Shown here in pieces: positions 25,254 through 34,270 of a stretch of DNA of 59,663 nucleotides (position 1 is the first letter of the stretch; each line of letters opens with the position of its first letter). The DNA is from DAOSWM01 sp035380045. GTDB lineage: Bacteria; Bacteroidota; Bacteroidia; Bacteroidales; Tenuifilaceae. The notes beneath the pieces were generated by a model. It saw nothing but the letters and a program-made list of their open reading frames with translations, was not told the DNA's origin and made no database searches. The stretch is taken from the NCBI GenBank assembly GCA_035380045.1, contig DAOSWM010000017.1, positions 1 through 59,663 on the forward strand, given 5' to 3'. Both the position numbers and the translations under genes were made by a program.

Positions 25254-25913
25254 CTATAACTTTCGGTACGAAGTACCCCAAAGGGTAACTATTGGCGGAT
25301 CGCCATAGGCACGGTGATGCTCTCGTTTAGTTATCAGAACAATATCAGCACCTTTTAAACCAGCCTCTTTCCTTATTTGAATTTCCGCGCTGGTTTCAAG
25401 GGTTTCAGGTTTGTAGTAGTGATGCCTGGTTGTGGCCTGAAACCCCATTTTGTGTTCCTCTACCTTAATCATTCCAACAACATCCTCTGGATTATTGGTG
25501 ATTTCTACCTCTTTCCAATCTTTAACCGCCCTGATCTCTGTCTCACGGGATGTCATATTCTCTATACGTCCGCTTCGGTAGTAAACTGTTTGCACCTTTC
25601 GACGATCGATATAATCGGTTTCCATGTTCCCAGGCTCTGAAAAAAATACAAATTTTTCAGAAATTTTTCGTACCTCAACCTCCATCTCCGTACCATCAAG
25701 AAGTTTTAACCAATCGTAAGTTGTTTGCTCGCCAGGCTTTATACGAGACTCCTTTTCGGTAGAAGTTTTTGTAGAATCAGATGATGTTTTAACTGTATCA
25801 GTCCCAATCATTACTACGCTCGTAATCCCAGCATGAGATGTGAAAGCAACATGCAACAGAATTAACAACCCCGGTAAACTTACTAATTGACTTATTTTGA
25901 ATATATTTTTCAT
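25254..25913 (-). CDS. Exported protein of unknown function
   Basis: No named family is recognised with confidence. The 219 residues start with a signal peptide (about 1-29, cut near SHAG). A Ser/Thr/Lys linker follows (about 38-60), then a beta-rich domain with short polar strands. The C-terminal ~60 residues contain KEAGLKGADIVLITKRE, which resembles the Ala/Gly-Ala-Asp helix-strand motif of small lipoproteins such as RcsF and DUF4156. It faces the acyltransferase gene with a one-base gap. The coding frame is well supported by the signal peptide and composition. Confidence 0.75.
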   Translation of the reverse strand: MKNIFKISQLVSLPGLLILLHVAFTSHAGITSVVMIGTDTVKTSSDSTKTSTEKESRIKPGEQTTYDWLKLLDGTEMEVEVRKISEKFVFFSEPGNMETDYIDRRKVQTVYYRSGRIENMTSRETEIRAVKDWKEVEITNNPEDVVGMIKVEEHKMGFQATTRHHYYKPETLETSAEIQIRKEAGLKGADIVLITKREHHRAYGDPPIVTLWGTSYRKL

Positions 25914-26069
25914 AAATATGCAAAAGTATAAAAAAATGGTTACAGGTAAAAGCTACAAACAATATTCCAAAAAATAAAAAAATCAATTTTTAAATAGGGT
26001 ATTTATTCGCTCCGGTATCATATAGGTGAACACAAATTATTGGATGTTTAACCTAATAACATAACTGCC

Positions 26070-27335
26070 ATGAGAACAACAACCTTTTACCAAACAACAA
26101 TGAGCATGATTCTGGTGCTCGTGATGGGTGTAAGTTTAACTTTCGCTCAGAATGGGGAAACGTACAACACCTATAAGGGTGTGCTGAAAGACTCTAAAAG
26201 CAAAAACGAAATCGTTTTTGCAACGATATCGGTACCAGGAACTCATATTGGAACCGTATCGAATAGCGATGGTGAATTCACCTTAAAAATTCAGAAGTCG
26301 CTGAATGCAACCGAGCTAATTATTTCACACCTTGGCTACCTAACAAAAACGGTTTCTTTAGCGGACCTAAAAAAGGGAAATGAGAATGAAATTTTAGTTG
26401 ACCCTTCATCGGTGGAAATTAAGGAAATAACCATACGCCCCGAAAATGCGCAGTCAATTGTTCAAGGTGCTATCTATAGAATTCCAGAGAACTACAGCAA
26501 TAAAGCATCAATGCAAACCGGTTTCTACCGCGAAACCGTGAAACAACGTCGAGACTACCTATCAATTTCTGAGGGGGTAATTGACATCTACAAAACTTCA
26601 TACAAGAATACCCTGGAAAGCGACCGTGTAAGAATTTTTAAAGCCCGCAAGAGCAGCAACGTAAAATCGGCCGATACCTTGATGCTAAAGCTAATAGGGG
26701 GCCCTAAAGTTACCCTTCTCCTCGACATAGCCAGGCACCCCGATCTTCTTTTCTGGGAAGAGAAGCTCAACGAGTACTCTTTTGCGCTTGAGGATATTGT
26801 AAGCATCGACGGGAAAATGAACTACGTTATCAGCTTCAAACAGCTACCTACAATCGATATCCCACTATACGTTGGGAAGCTATACATTGAAACCGAAAGT
26901 TTGGCAATTACCATGGCCGAGTTCGGAATTAACCTCGACGATAAGGACAAGGCCAGCCAGCTGTTTGTAAAGAAAAAACCAGCCGGAGTTAAAATAACCC
27001 CCGTTTCAACTAGCTACCTGGTAACCTTCAAGGAGCAGGATGGAAAGTACTACTTTAACTACGCCCGCAACGAGCTGTCATTTAAGTGTAACTGGCGCAG
27101 GAAACTGTTCAACTCAAACTACACCGTGATGTCTGAACTTGCAATAACTGACCGGGACATGGAAAATGTTAGCAAGTTCCCTGCACGTGAAGCTTTCAAA
27201 CAAAGCAATGTATTTGTCGACATTGTTACCACATACAACGATGAAGATTTTTGGGGGGAGCACAACTTTATTGAGCCCGACCAGTCAATTGAAGCAGCCA
27301 TTAAAAAGTACGGGAAAAAACTAAGAAGGCAATAA
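26070..27335 (+). CDS. Carboxypeptidase-like regulatory-domain protein, paralogue of the STN protein
   Basis: A signal peptide (about 1-26, cut near TFAQ) precedes a carboxypeptidase-D-like beta-sandwich (about 33-115) with ISVPGTHIGTVSNSDGEFTL. The remaining 300 residues are homologous to the product of 29044-30621, sharing features such as TFYRE/TGFYRE, SEGV-IYK, a KLIGGPK/KLKGGLS segment and a D-EDFWGEHNFI/D-SFWADFNHI ending. It lacks the STN domain of that paralogue. It is probably exported to the periplasm or surface. It precedes fecI, with a hairpin between, so it may belong to the same regulon. The function of the long C-terminal region is unknown. Confidence 0.85.
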   Translation: MRTTTFYQTTMSMILVLVMGVSLTFAQNGETYNTYKGVLKDSKSKNEIVFATISVPGTHIGTVSNSDGEFTLKIQKSLNATELIISHLGYLTKTVSLADLKKGNENEILVDPSSVEIKEITIRPENAQSIVQGAIYRIPENYSNKASMQTGFYRETVKQRRDYLSISEGVIDIYKTSYKNTLESDRVRIFKARKSSNVKSADTLMLKLIGGPKVTLLLDIARHPDLLFWEEKLNEYSFALEDIVSIDGKMNYVISFKQLPTIDIPLYVGKLYIETESLAITMAEFGINLDDKDKASQLFVKKKPAGVKITPVSTSYLVTFKEQDGKYYFNYARNELSFKCNWRRKLFNSNYTVMSELAITDRDMENVSKFPAREAFKQSNVFVDIVTTYNDEDFWGEHNFIEPDQSIEAAIKKYGKKLRRQ

Positions 27336-27356
27336 CCGCAACCCCTTTATAAAAAG

Positions 27357-27387
27357 AGATTTGCCCTGTTTAACACGGGGCAAATCT
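27357..27387 (+). terminator. Hairpin between the carboxypeptidase-like gene and the ECF sigma gene
   Basis: AGATTTGCCC (27357-27366) pairs with GGGCAAATCT (27378-27387). No T-run follows, so it may act as a terminator with help or as an RNA-stability hairpin. Confidence 0.5.
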
Positions 27388-27434
27388 TACAAAGAAACCG
27401 AAAGGTAAAATACAACGTAAAAAGAATTAATTCT

Positions 27435-27442
27435 TACCTTTG
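27435..27442 (+). promoter_or_regulatory. -7 promoter element for the fecI-like gene
   Basis: TACCTTTG matches TAnnTTTG and lies 20 bases before the ATG at 27462. No clear -33 element was seen. Confidence 0.4.
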
Positions 27443-27461
27443 AGGCAGAACAGTAAGCAGA

Positions 27462-28016
27462 ATGAATCTCTTTGAAATTAACGCACATAAAAAGATACAG
27501 CAGGGCGACGTTAACGAGTTCGAAAAACTCTTTCGAAAATATTACGAGCCTCTCTGTCGCTTTGCATACACGTTCTTAAGGGATATGGACTCAGCAGAGG
27601 AGATTGTGCAGGAACTCTTTTACAATTACTGGAAGAATAGGAAAACTATACTTATCACTGCATCTATTAAATCGTACCTGTACCAATCGGTTCGCAACAA
27701 CGCTCTAAAATACATTGAGCATTTGGCCGTTAGGGAACGATACGGTGCTGAAGTTAAAAAAACCTCAACAGCAAACCAAACCTTCGATGAAAACTATATG
27801 GAGGTTGCAGAGCTGAACGAAGTAATTGAGCGTACACTGAACGAACTCCCCGAACGATGCCGACAAATTTTTATGCTAAGCAGGTTTGAAGGGCTTAAAT
27901 ATCATGAAATTGCTAAAAAATTATCGATATCAATAAAAACCGTTGAAGCAAACATGGGCAAAGCTCTGCAGCTATTCAGAACAAACCTTAAATTTTACGA
28001 TAACTTTGCCAGCTAA
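27462..28016 (+). CDS. ECF RNA polymerase sigma-70 factor, FecI type
   Basis: The 184-residue protein has sigma region 2 (about 23-90; YYEPLCRFAYTFLRD and AEEIVQELFYNYWKNR) and region 4 (about 122-175; LPERCRQIFMLSRFEGLKYHEIAKKL followed by a helix-turn-helix). FecI-type factors of Bacteroidota direct transcription of TonB receptor operons and are held by a FecR anti-sigma factor. The fecR-like gene starts 12 bases later. Targets are likely to include the downstream receptor genes, but no ECF promoter was defined. Assignment is secure at family level. Confidence 0.93.
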   Translation: MNLFEINAHKKIQQGDVNEFEKLFRKYYEPLCRFAYTFLRDMDSAEEIVQELFYNYWKNRKTILITASIKSYLYQSVRNNALKYIEHLAVRERYGAEVKKTSTANQTFDENYMEVAELNEVIERTLNELPERCRQIFMLSRFEGLKYHEIAKKLSISIKTVEANMGKALQLFRTNLKFYDNFAS

Positions 28017-28028
28017 AATGTTTTGGCC

Positions 28029-29039
28029 ATGAACACAAATAGTAAAAATATTGGGAACATTGAGCTCATAGCAAAATACCTGGCTAATGAGATGACGAAA
28101 ACCGAGGCCAACGAGTTTGAGGCAAAAATTGAACACGACAAAAACGAAAAATTTCTTTTCAACGCAATGCAGAAAGATTGGAACAAAATAGGGAGCTATA
28201 AAGCAGGAAGGAGTATTGACACCAACAAAGCTTGGGATAAATTATACGGCAAGCTTGAAGATGAACGGCTAATCATAAACGCACCAGAAACCATCCACGC
28301 TTCTTTTACCAGAAGATTTGTTCAGTACGCAGCAGTAGCATTGCTACTAATTACTGTTGGCATTACTTTCTTTACCTTGAACCCTTTTGGCAGCGAAAAA
28401 CTTATGGTCCTTCAAACTTCAGAGGAGACTGGGACACTTGTGCAAACCTTGCAGGATGGTTCGGTTGTTTACATTGCGGGCAACACCGAGCTTACTTTCC
28501 CGGAGAAATTTAAAGGGAAAAAACGGAAGGTTACCCTAAATGGTGAAGCCTTCTTTGATATAAACCGTAACCCCCAAAAACCTTTTGTAATTGAGGCAAA
28601 TAATATTATTGTTGAAGTTTTAGGAACATCGTTCAACCTAAAATCGAATGCGGAAGGAGTGTTTGAGCTGATAGTTGAAACTGGCCTGGTTAAAGTATCC
28701 CAGAAGGATAACCCTTCAAACACAATCCTTATTGGCGCAGGCGAAACGGCAACTTTCGCAAACAATGTCATTGTAAAAAAGAGCACACTAAGGAATCGCT
28801 ATAACAGCTGGCGCCTTAACCGAATGTCATTTAAAGACGAAAAGCTGGAGAACATAATCCAGGTTATCAACAAGAACTACAACTCAAACATTGTATTAGC
28901 GTCAGGAGCTATTGGCGAACGCCGTATGACCGTTACATTTTTCGACAACTCCCTCGAAACAATAACCGACCTAATTTGTAAAACAATGGTGCTTAAGGCA
29001 GAGCATGAAGGAGAAACCATTATTCTAATGGAAAAATAG
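28029..29039 (+). CDS. FecR-type anti-sigma factor
   Basis: FecR spans the inner membrane, binds its sigma factor on the inside, and receives a signal from an STN domain outside. The start is ATG 28029; an in-frame TTG six bases before is less likely. The cytoplasmic part is residues 1-95, a single membrane segment lies near 97-116, the FecR beta-domain covers about 125-240 (QDGSVVYIAGNTELTFPE, GEAFFDINRNPQKPFVIE) and a DUF4974-type C-terminal domain about 262-337. Neighbours are the FecI-type gene upstream and an STN-bearing protein four bases downstream. Assignment is secure. Confidence 0.93.
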   Translation: MNTNSKNIGNIELIAKYLANEMTKTEANEFEAKIEHDKNEKFLFNAMQKDWNKIGSYKAGRSIDTNKAWDKLYGKLEDERLIINAPETIHASFTRRFVQYAAVALLLITVGITFFTLNPFGSEKLMVLQTSEETGTLVQTLQDGSVVYIAGNTELTFPEKFKGKKRKVTLNGEAFFDINRNPQKPFVIEANNIIVEVLGTSFNLKSNAEGVFELIVETGLVKVSQKDNPSNTILIGAGETATFANNVIVKKSTLRNRYNSWRLNRMSFKDEKLENIIQVINKNYNSNIVLASGAIGERRMTVTFFDNSLETITDLICKTMVLKAEHEGETIILMEK

Positions 29040-29043
29040 CTAC

Positions 29044-30621
29044 ATGGTGAACTTTTCAATATATATTGGTGAGCCTAACTATTCAAGAAAAATTGGATTT
29101 TTCCTCATTCTGGCTTTAACCCTCACCCTTTTCTTTTCACCCACCATTGCACAAGACTCCATCTTTTTAAAAAAAGTGTCTGTTGAATCGAAGGGGAAAA
29201 CCATATACCAAACTCTAAATCAGATATCCGACAGCATCGGGTATTTTTTTATATACGATAGCAGGGTGGTTGACAGCGATAAATGCGTTCAGATTTTAGT
29301 AAAAGACATGCCGCTGAGAATGGTTCTCAACACAATTCTCAACGATTCAACCATACGCTACAAAACCATTAAAAACCATATTCTTATATATAAAAACGAG
29401 GTAACAATTATTGAAACCGACACCCCACCCAAACCCATTCAGACTATAAAGGGTCAAGTTTTCGACGCTCAAACCAAGGAGCCAATACCCTACGTTTCAG
29501 TTGGAATTGTGGAACTTGGCATTGGGAACGTAACAAACTCCGACGGCCTCTTTATCCTAAAAGTTCCTGATGGTGTTGCAGGCTTCTCGCTCACAGTGTC
29601 GCACATTGGCTATAAAAGCCAAAACCTTCCAGCCGAGCTGATAACAAAAGATAAAATTGACATCTTTCTTAACGTGGAACACATCTCTATCCAGGAGGTG
29701 ATAATTCGCAACGTCGATCCTCTTTCGCTGATAAAACAAGCATTAAGAAGTGTTCCCGACAATTACATGCAATCATCTGCCTACCTCACCACATTCTACC
29801 GCGAGGGAGTGCAAAAAGGGAATAAATACATAAACTACTCCGAGGGAGTGTTCAAGGTATACAAGTCGGCCTACTCAAAAGGAATTGAATCGGACCAGCT
29901 GAAACTCCTAAAATCGAGGAAGATTCAAAACATAGACCGTAGCGATACGCTAATAGTTAAGCTAAAGGGAGGGTTGAGCAGCAGTTTGATACTTGATATC
30001 ATAAAAAATCCACCAACATTCCTCGACCCCGATTTCTTTCAGTACTACAACTACTATAAGTACGATATCACCACCATTAATAACCGAAGCGCATACGCCA
30101 TTGAGTTTGAACAAAAAGAAACCGTCTCAGACCCACTGTTCAAAGGTGTTATATACATAGATATGGAGAGCTTGGCTATACTGGGTGCCACCTTTCAAAT
30201 AAACCCGAAGCATGTTAAAAAATCGGCCGACCAGCTTATTGCCAAAAGGAACAGGAAATATGTGATTAAACCTGAAGTAGTAAACTACTCAGTAAGCTAC
30301 AACGAAATAAACGGATACCTTTACCTTAGCCACATCCGTGGCGACTTGGTTTTTAAGTACAGGAAACGGCGCCAACTATTCTTCAGCTCCTTCAAAACAT
30401 TTATGGAAATGGCCACAAGCAGTGTTGATACGGTAAATGTGAAAAGGTTTTTCAGGCGTGAGGTTGAAAAAACTTCCAATGTGTTTCTAGACAACAGCTA
30501 TGAGTACGACGACAGCTTTTGGGCTGACTTCAACCATATTGCTCCCGAAGACAACCTTTATGAAATGTTAAAAAAAATAAATCTTAAAATTGAACAAACT
30601 TCCCCAGAAGAGCTGGATTAA
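29044..30621 (+). CDS. STN plus carboxypeptidase-like protein without a receptor barrel
   Basis: A signal peptide (about 17-37) leads to an STN/secretin-like domain (about 40-118, with MPLRMVLNTIL and a HILIYKNE strand). A carboxypeptidase-D-like sandwich follows (about 138-222; GQVFDAQTKEPIPYVSVGI). The C-terminal 300 residues are homologous to the protein at 26070-27335 and contain no plug or barrel. STN domains normally sit on TonB receptors and signal to FecR; here one is carried by a protein that is not a receptor and is encoded directly after fecR. The ligand and mechanism are unknown. The gene is probably co-transcribed with fecI and fecR. Confidence 0.87.
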   Translation: MVNFSIYIGEPNYSRKIGFFLILALTLTLFFSPTIAQDSIFLKKVSVESKGKTIYQTLNQISDSIGYFFIYDSRVVDSDKCVQILVKDMPLRMVLNTILNDSTIRYKTIKNHILIYKNEVTIIETDTPPKPIQTIKGQVFDAQTKEPIPYVSVGIVELGIGNVTNSDGLFILKVPDGVAGFSLTVSHIGYKSQNLPAELITKDKIDIFLNVEHISIQEVIIRNVDPLSLIKQALRSVPDNYMQSSAYLTTFYREGVQKGNKYINYSEGVFKVYKSAYSKGIESDQLKLLKSRKIQNIDRSDTLIVKLKGGLSSSLILDIIKNPPTFLDPDFFQYYNYYKYDITTINNRSAYAIEFEQKETVSDPLFKGVIYIDMESLAILGATFQINPKHVKKSADQLIAKRNRKYVIKPEVVNYSVSYNEINGYLYLSHIRGDLVFKYRKRRQLFFSSFKTFMEMATSSVDTVNVKRFFRREVEKTSNVFLDNSYEYDDSFWADFNHIAPEDNLYEMLKKINLKIEQTSPEELD

Positions 30622-30768
30622 CCTGTTTATAAGGTTAAACCTTTCATCTTTTATCACATCTAATTCTCATTGATTACTTTTTGTCGATTTTTTAAGTAGG
30701 TTTGTCGAAATTATACTAACATCTAGCTGTTTACAACTACATTTGTGTTAATACAATTATATTTATAA
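30622..30768. other. Intergenic region with hairpin and -7-like site
   Basis: TTAACCT (30618-30624) and AGGTTAA (30632-30638) form a hairpin at the end of the STN gene. A TAGGTTTG at 30697-30704 matches the -7 consensus and could start the second half of the cluster. A TTTG upstream is too close to be a normal -33. Confidence 0.4.
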
Positions 30769-31491
30769 GTGCATACTACGATTTTATTAATAAAGTATTC
30801 AATAAAAACAACCACAATTAGAACCTCCATTCTAAGTGCAATTCTTTTTGTGCTTTCTACCGCTAACGTATGGGCTGAATCGAATAATTTTAAAATGTTT
30901 GAGCCCCTTGATCCGACAATAATAAACGGTAAACAGTACACTTTTTTTGTATACAACGTTGAGGGTCACCAATACTTAAATGGGCAAGGTTTTGAGCGTG
31001 GTACTATGTGTATCAAGGGGAAAACATACCACAACCAACTTCTTAGATACGATATTTACAATCAAGTTTTGCTGCTCAAGTTTAGAGATCAGTTTGATGC
31101 CGAAAAAATAATTATTGTATCTGACGCCTGGTTAACTAGCTTCACAATAGGCTCCATGAAATTTGAACTAGTTGAAAATGCCGATGGAAAAAGAAAGATT
31201 ACTCAAAAAATTGATGGTGAAGGAATTTCAATAGTTTTTGAGTGGGAAAAGACACTCACGCTTAATGCTTCCAACGGCATGTACAAATTCTCAGAACCAA
31301 TTAAGGGAAGTTACCTGATAATCAATGGTGAAAAAATTAAGTTTAATGGGAACAGAAGCTTTGCCAGAGCCTTTGGAAAGGAGAACGAAAAAATAGTAAG
31401 AAAATACTTGAGACAAAATAGAATTAAAGTTAAGAAAGTTAACGACATAAGCCTCGAAAAAGTAATTAAGCATTGTAAATCATTTATTTAA
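30769..31491 (+). CDS. Secreted protein of unknown function, GTG start
   Basis: The 240-residue product is not recognised. The frame begins at GTG 30769, because no in-frame ATG occurs before the mature part. The signal peptide spans about 18-36 (SILSAILFVLSTANVWA). The mature protein has alternating strands with many Lys/Glu and ends with a basic, helical tail (RKYLRQNRIKVKKVND). There are no transmembrane segments after the signal. It is one base before the next gene, a TonB receptor, so it is in the same transcript and may be an accessory periplasmic protein for that receptor. The frame is well supported; the function is not. Confidence 0.75.
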   Translation: MHTTILLIKYSIKTTTIRTSILSAILFVLSTANVWAESNNFKMFEPLDPTIINGKQYTFFVYNVEGHQYLNGQGFERGTMCIKGKTYHNQLLRYDIYNQVLLLKFRDQFDAEKIIIVSDAWLTSFTIGSMKFELVENADGKRKITQKIDGEGISIVFEWEKTLTLNASNGMYKFSEPIKGSYLIINGEKIKFNGNRSFARAFGKENEKIVRKYLRQNRIKVKKVNDISLEKVIKHCKSFI

Positions 31492-31492
31492 A

Positions 31493-34270
31493 GTGAAAAG
31501 ATTTTTCGTTTTATTACTTCTTACATCCTTTTATAGCCTACTATTTGGTCAGAATGATAGCCTGAAATTCTCTTGCAGTACACAAGGGTTTTCATTCGAA
31601 AACTTTACTCGGGAAGTTACTGCTAAAACTAACGTTAAAGTATTCTACCTAAATGAAAAAACACGTAACATTGAGGTAAATGTTATTGCAGACAGCCTCT
31701 ACATTCTTGATGTGTTTAATACAGTTCTATCCCCGTATGGCCTCAAAGCAATTTGGTGGAACGAGAGCATAATTATCACCGATGCAGGGTTCAATTTCAC
31801 ACAAATTCCACACTATACAACAAAAGTCATTCAAGAACAGGAAGTTGATACCAACCAAAATTTTTTCACCGAAACCGAAAAAAAGTACCTCACCGGAAGA
31901 CGCCCCGATGCGATTAGAACCATAACTGTTGGTTCAAAAGCGAAGGCAAAAAGCAATGTAAAAGCAAAGATTAGAGGAACAATAAAAGATGAAAGTACAG
32001 GAGAACCCCTGATTGGAGCAACGATGTATATCGAAGAGAATGGAATTGGCGCTGCCTCGGACTACAATGGTTCCTTTACAATGGCAATTACCCCGGGAAA
32101 ATACAATGCAAGATTTGATTGTTTAGGACAAAAAAGGGCCAACTACCTAATAAATATTCTATCCGACGGTGAGTTCACAGTAAACATGGAGAAATCTATT
32201 CTCCAGCTCGATGAGGTTGTTGTTTATGGCGATAAGTCGATGAATATTGTTACCCGCGATGCAGGATTGGAACGCATTCCTCTCAAAACAATCAAGGAGC
32301 TTCCCACTATGATGGGTGAACGTGATATTATAAAAGTTTCTGAACTTTTACCCGGCATTGTAAGCGTTGGCGAAGGAACATCGGGAATAAATGTGAGAGG
32401 AGGAAGCTACGATCAGAATGGATTTTACATAAATAAAATCCCAATCTATAACACATCGCATGTATTTGGGTTCTTCCCAGCATTTAACCCAGATATTGTG
32501 AAAGATTTTTCGATATACAAAGGACATATACCTGCAGAGTTCGGAGGAAGAATTTCATCAGTATTTGACATTCTTGCACGGCAAGGAAACCGAAAACACT
32601 TTAGTATCCGAGGAGGGCTAAACCCAATCACATCTAGCCTTACCGTTGAAGGGCCCTTTATTAAAGACACATCATCATTTCTACTTAGCCTTCGCTCCTC
32701 ATACTCTGACTGGATTTTATCACGAATTGAGGATCCAACCATCAGGAATAGCAACGCCAAATTCAGCGATTTTGCATTTGCCACAAATTTCGACTTCAAC
32801 TCAAGCAATCAGCTTTCAGTTTTTGGTTACTTCAGCACCGACAAGTTCAAACTCTCAGATATTAACCAATACAACTACTCAAACCTAGGCGCATCAATAG
32901 AATGGAAACACTTCTACTCCCCATCTGTACACTCAGAGGTTGCCACAATTTTTTCACAGTATGCGTTTGGCACAATCGACACCAACACACCCTCCCTTTC
33001 GTATGAACACAACTACAGCATTTCACACTACGAAACAAGAGGAAACTTGTCATACTTACTGAACGACAAGAACAGCATTGAAACTGGAGTTTCGTTGATT
33101 GGTTACAACCTGGATCGTGGGATAGTAACCCCCTACTCTAGCGAATCAATCCGTATGCCAGTTAATTTAGGGAACGAGAAAGGGTTTGAAGGTTCTGCCT
33201 TCATTTCCGACACCTACGATCCTACCTCCTGGCTAAACCTATACCTTGGTGTGCGATACAACTTTTTCGCCCCCCTGGGCGAGCGGGATGTTTTCACTTA
33301 TCAGCCAAATTTGCCAATGGATAGCAGGTACGTTGTCGACACAATTCACTTCAACAATCTCCAACCAATAAAATGGTATCACGGGCCTGAGTTAAGGGCG
33401 TCAATAAATTTTATAACCGATGCGAGGGGCTCCATCAAACTGGCGTTCAACCAATCAAGGCAAAATCTTTTCATGCTAAATAATACCATAACCATATCAC
33501 CGAACGCCCAGTGGAAACTAGCCGATTACCATTTAAAACCAACCGTTGGGAATCAAATCTCATTGGGCGTTTTCCGAAACTTTCCAAAGCTATCAATGGA
33601 GGTTTCCGCTGAAACATTTGCAAAGCTAATTGGCAATACCACTGAATTTAAGGATGGTGCAAATTTTATTGAAACACCAAACGTTGAATCAATGGTTCTT
33701 CAGGGAAGTCAAACTTCATACGGCGTGGAGTTAATGGTTCGGAAAACAGCAGGAAGGTTAAATGGCTGGATTGCCTACACTTTCTCAAGATCCATCGTTG
33801 AAGTTAACGGGGAAGAGTTCTGGATGAGGATAAACCAGGGTGAACCATTCCCATCAAACTATGATATCCCCCATGTCCTCAATATTGTTGCAAATTACCG
33901 GTTCTCAAGACGGCTAAACATATCCTCTTCAACCACATACCAGCAAGGACGTCCAATCACTTACCCCATTTCTGTTTACTACGTTAACGGGGTTCCAATC
34001 ATCGACTACTCCAAACGTAACGAGTTTCGAATTCCAGATTACTTTCGGATGGATTTATCCCTCTCAATTGAGGGGAACCTAAAACGGAAAAAGATGTTTC
34101 ACAGCTCTTGGGTTCTGGGTGTTTACAACCTAACAGGGCGAAAAAATCCGTTCTCAATATACTTTAAAACTGAAGATGGCAGAATTAAAGGCTATAAGTA
34201 CTCGATTATAGGCACTCCCATTTTAACCGCAACCTGGGTATTTAAACTCGGAAATTATGCCGCAGACTAA
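31493..34270 (+). CDS. TonB-dependent receptor with STN and carboxypeptidase-like domains
   Basis: A GTG start follows the previous stop by one base. The order is signal peptide (1-19, cut near LFGQ), STN-like domain (about 25-105), a Lys-rich linker, a carboxypeptidase-D-like sandwich (about 160-235; TGEPLIGATMYIEENGIGAAS), plug (about 245-360; VSELLPGIVSVGEGTSGINVRGG, then EFGGRISSVFDI) and a barrel to 925. The STN domain implies signalling to the FecR product. The final residues are GNYAAD rather than an aromatic, which is less usual. The DUF4249 gene overlaps its end by 14 bases. Substrate unknown. Confidence 0.92.
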   Translation: MKRFFVLLLLTSFYSLLFGQNDSLKFSCSTQGFSFENFTREVTAKTNVKVFYLNEKTRNIEVNVIADSLYILDVFNTVLSPYGLKAIWWNESIIITDAGFNFTQIPHYTTKVIQEQEVDTNQNFFTETEKKYLTGRRPDAIRTITVGSKAKAKSNVKAKIRGTIKDESTGEPLIGATMYIEENGIGAASDYNGSFTMAITPGKYNARFDCLGQKRANYLINILSDGEFTVNMEKSILQLDEVVVYGDKSMNIVTRDAGLERIPLKTIKELPTMMGERDIIKVSELLPGIVSVGEGTSGINVRGGSYDQNGFYINKIPIYNTSHVFGFFPAFNPDIVKDFSIYKGHIPAEFGGRISSVFDILARQGNRKHFSIRGGLNPITSSLTVEGPFIKDTSSFLLSLRSSYSDWILSRIEDPTIRNSNAKFSDFAFATNFDFNSSNQLSVFGYFSTDKFKLSDINQYNYSNLGASIEWKHFYSPSVHSEVATIFSQYAFGTIDTNTPSLSYEHNYSISHYETRGNLSYLLNDKNSIETGVSLIGYNLDRGIVTPYSSESIRMPVNLGNEKGFEGSAFISDTYDPTSWLNLYLGVRYNFFAPLGERDVFTYQPNLPMDSRYVVDTIHFNNLQPIKWYHGPELRASINFITDARGSIKLAFNQSRQNLFMLNNTITISPNAQWKLADYHLKPTVGNQISLGVFRNFPKLSMEVSAETFAKLIGNTTEFKDGANFIETPNVESMVLQGSQTSYGVELMVRKTAGRLNGWIAYTFSRSIVEVNGEEFWMRINQGEPFPSNYDIPHVLNIVANYRFSRRLNISSSTTYQQGRPITYPISVYYVNGVPIIDYSKRNEFRIPDYFRMDLSLSIEGNLKRKKMFHSSWVLGVYNLTGRKNPFSIYFKTEDGRIKGYKYSIIGTPILTATWVFKLGNYAAD

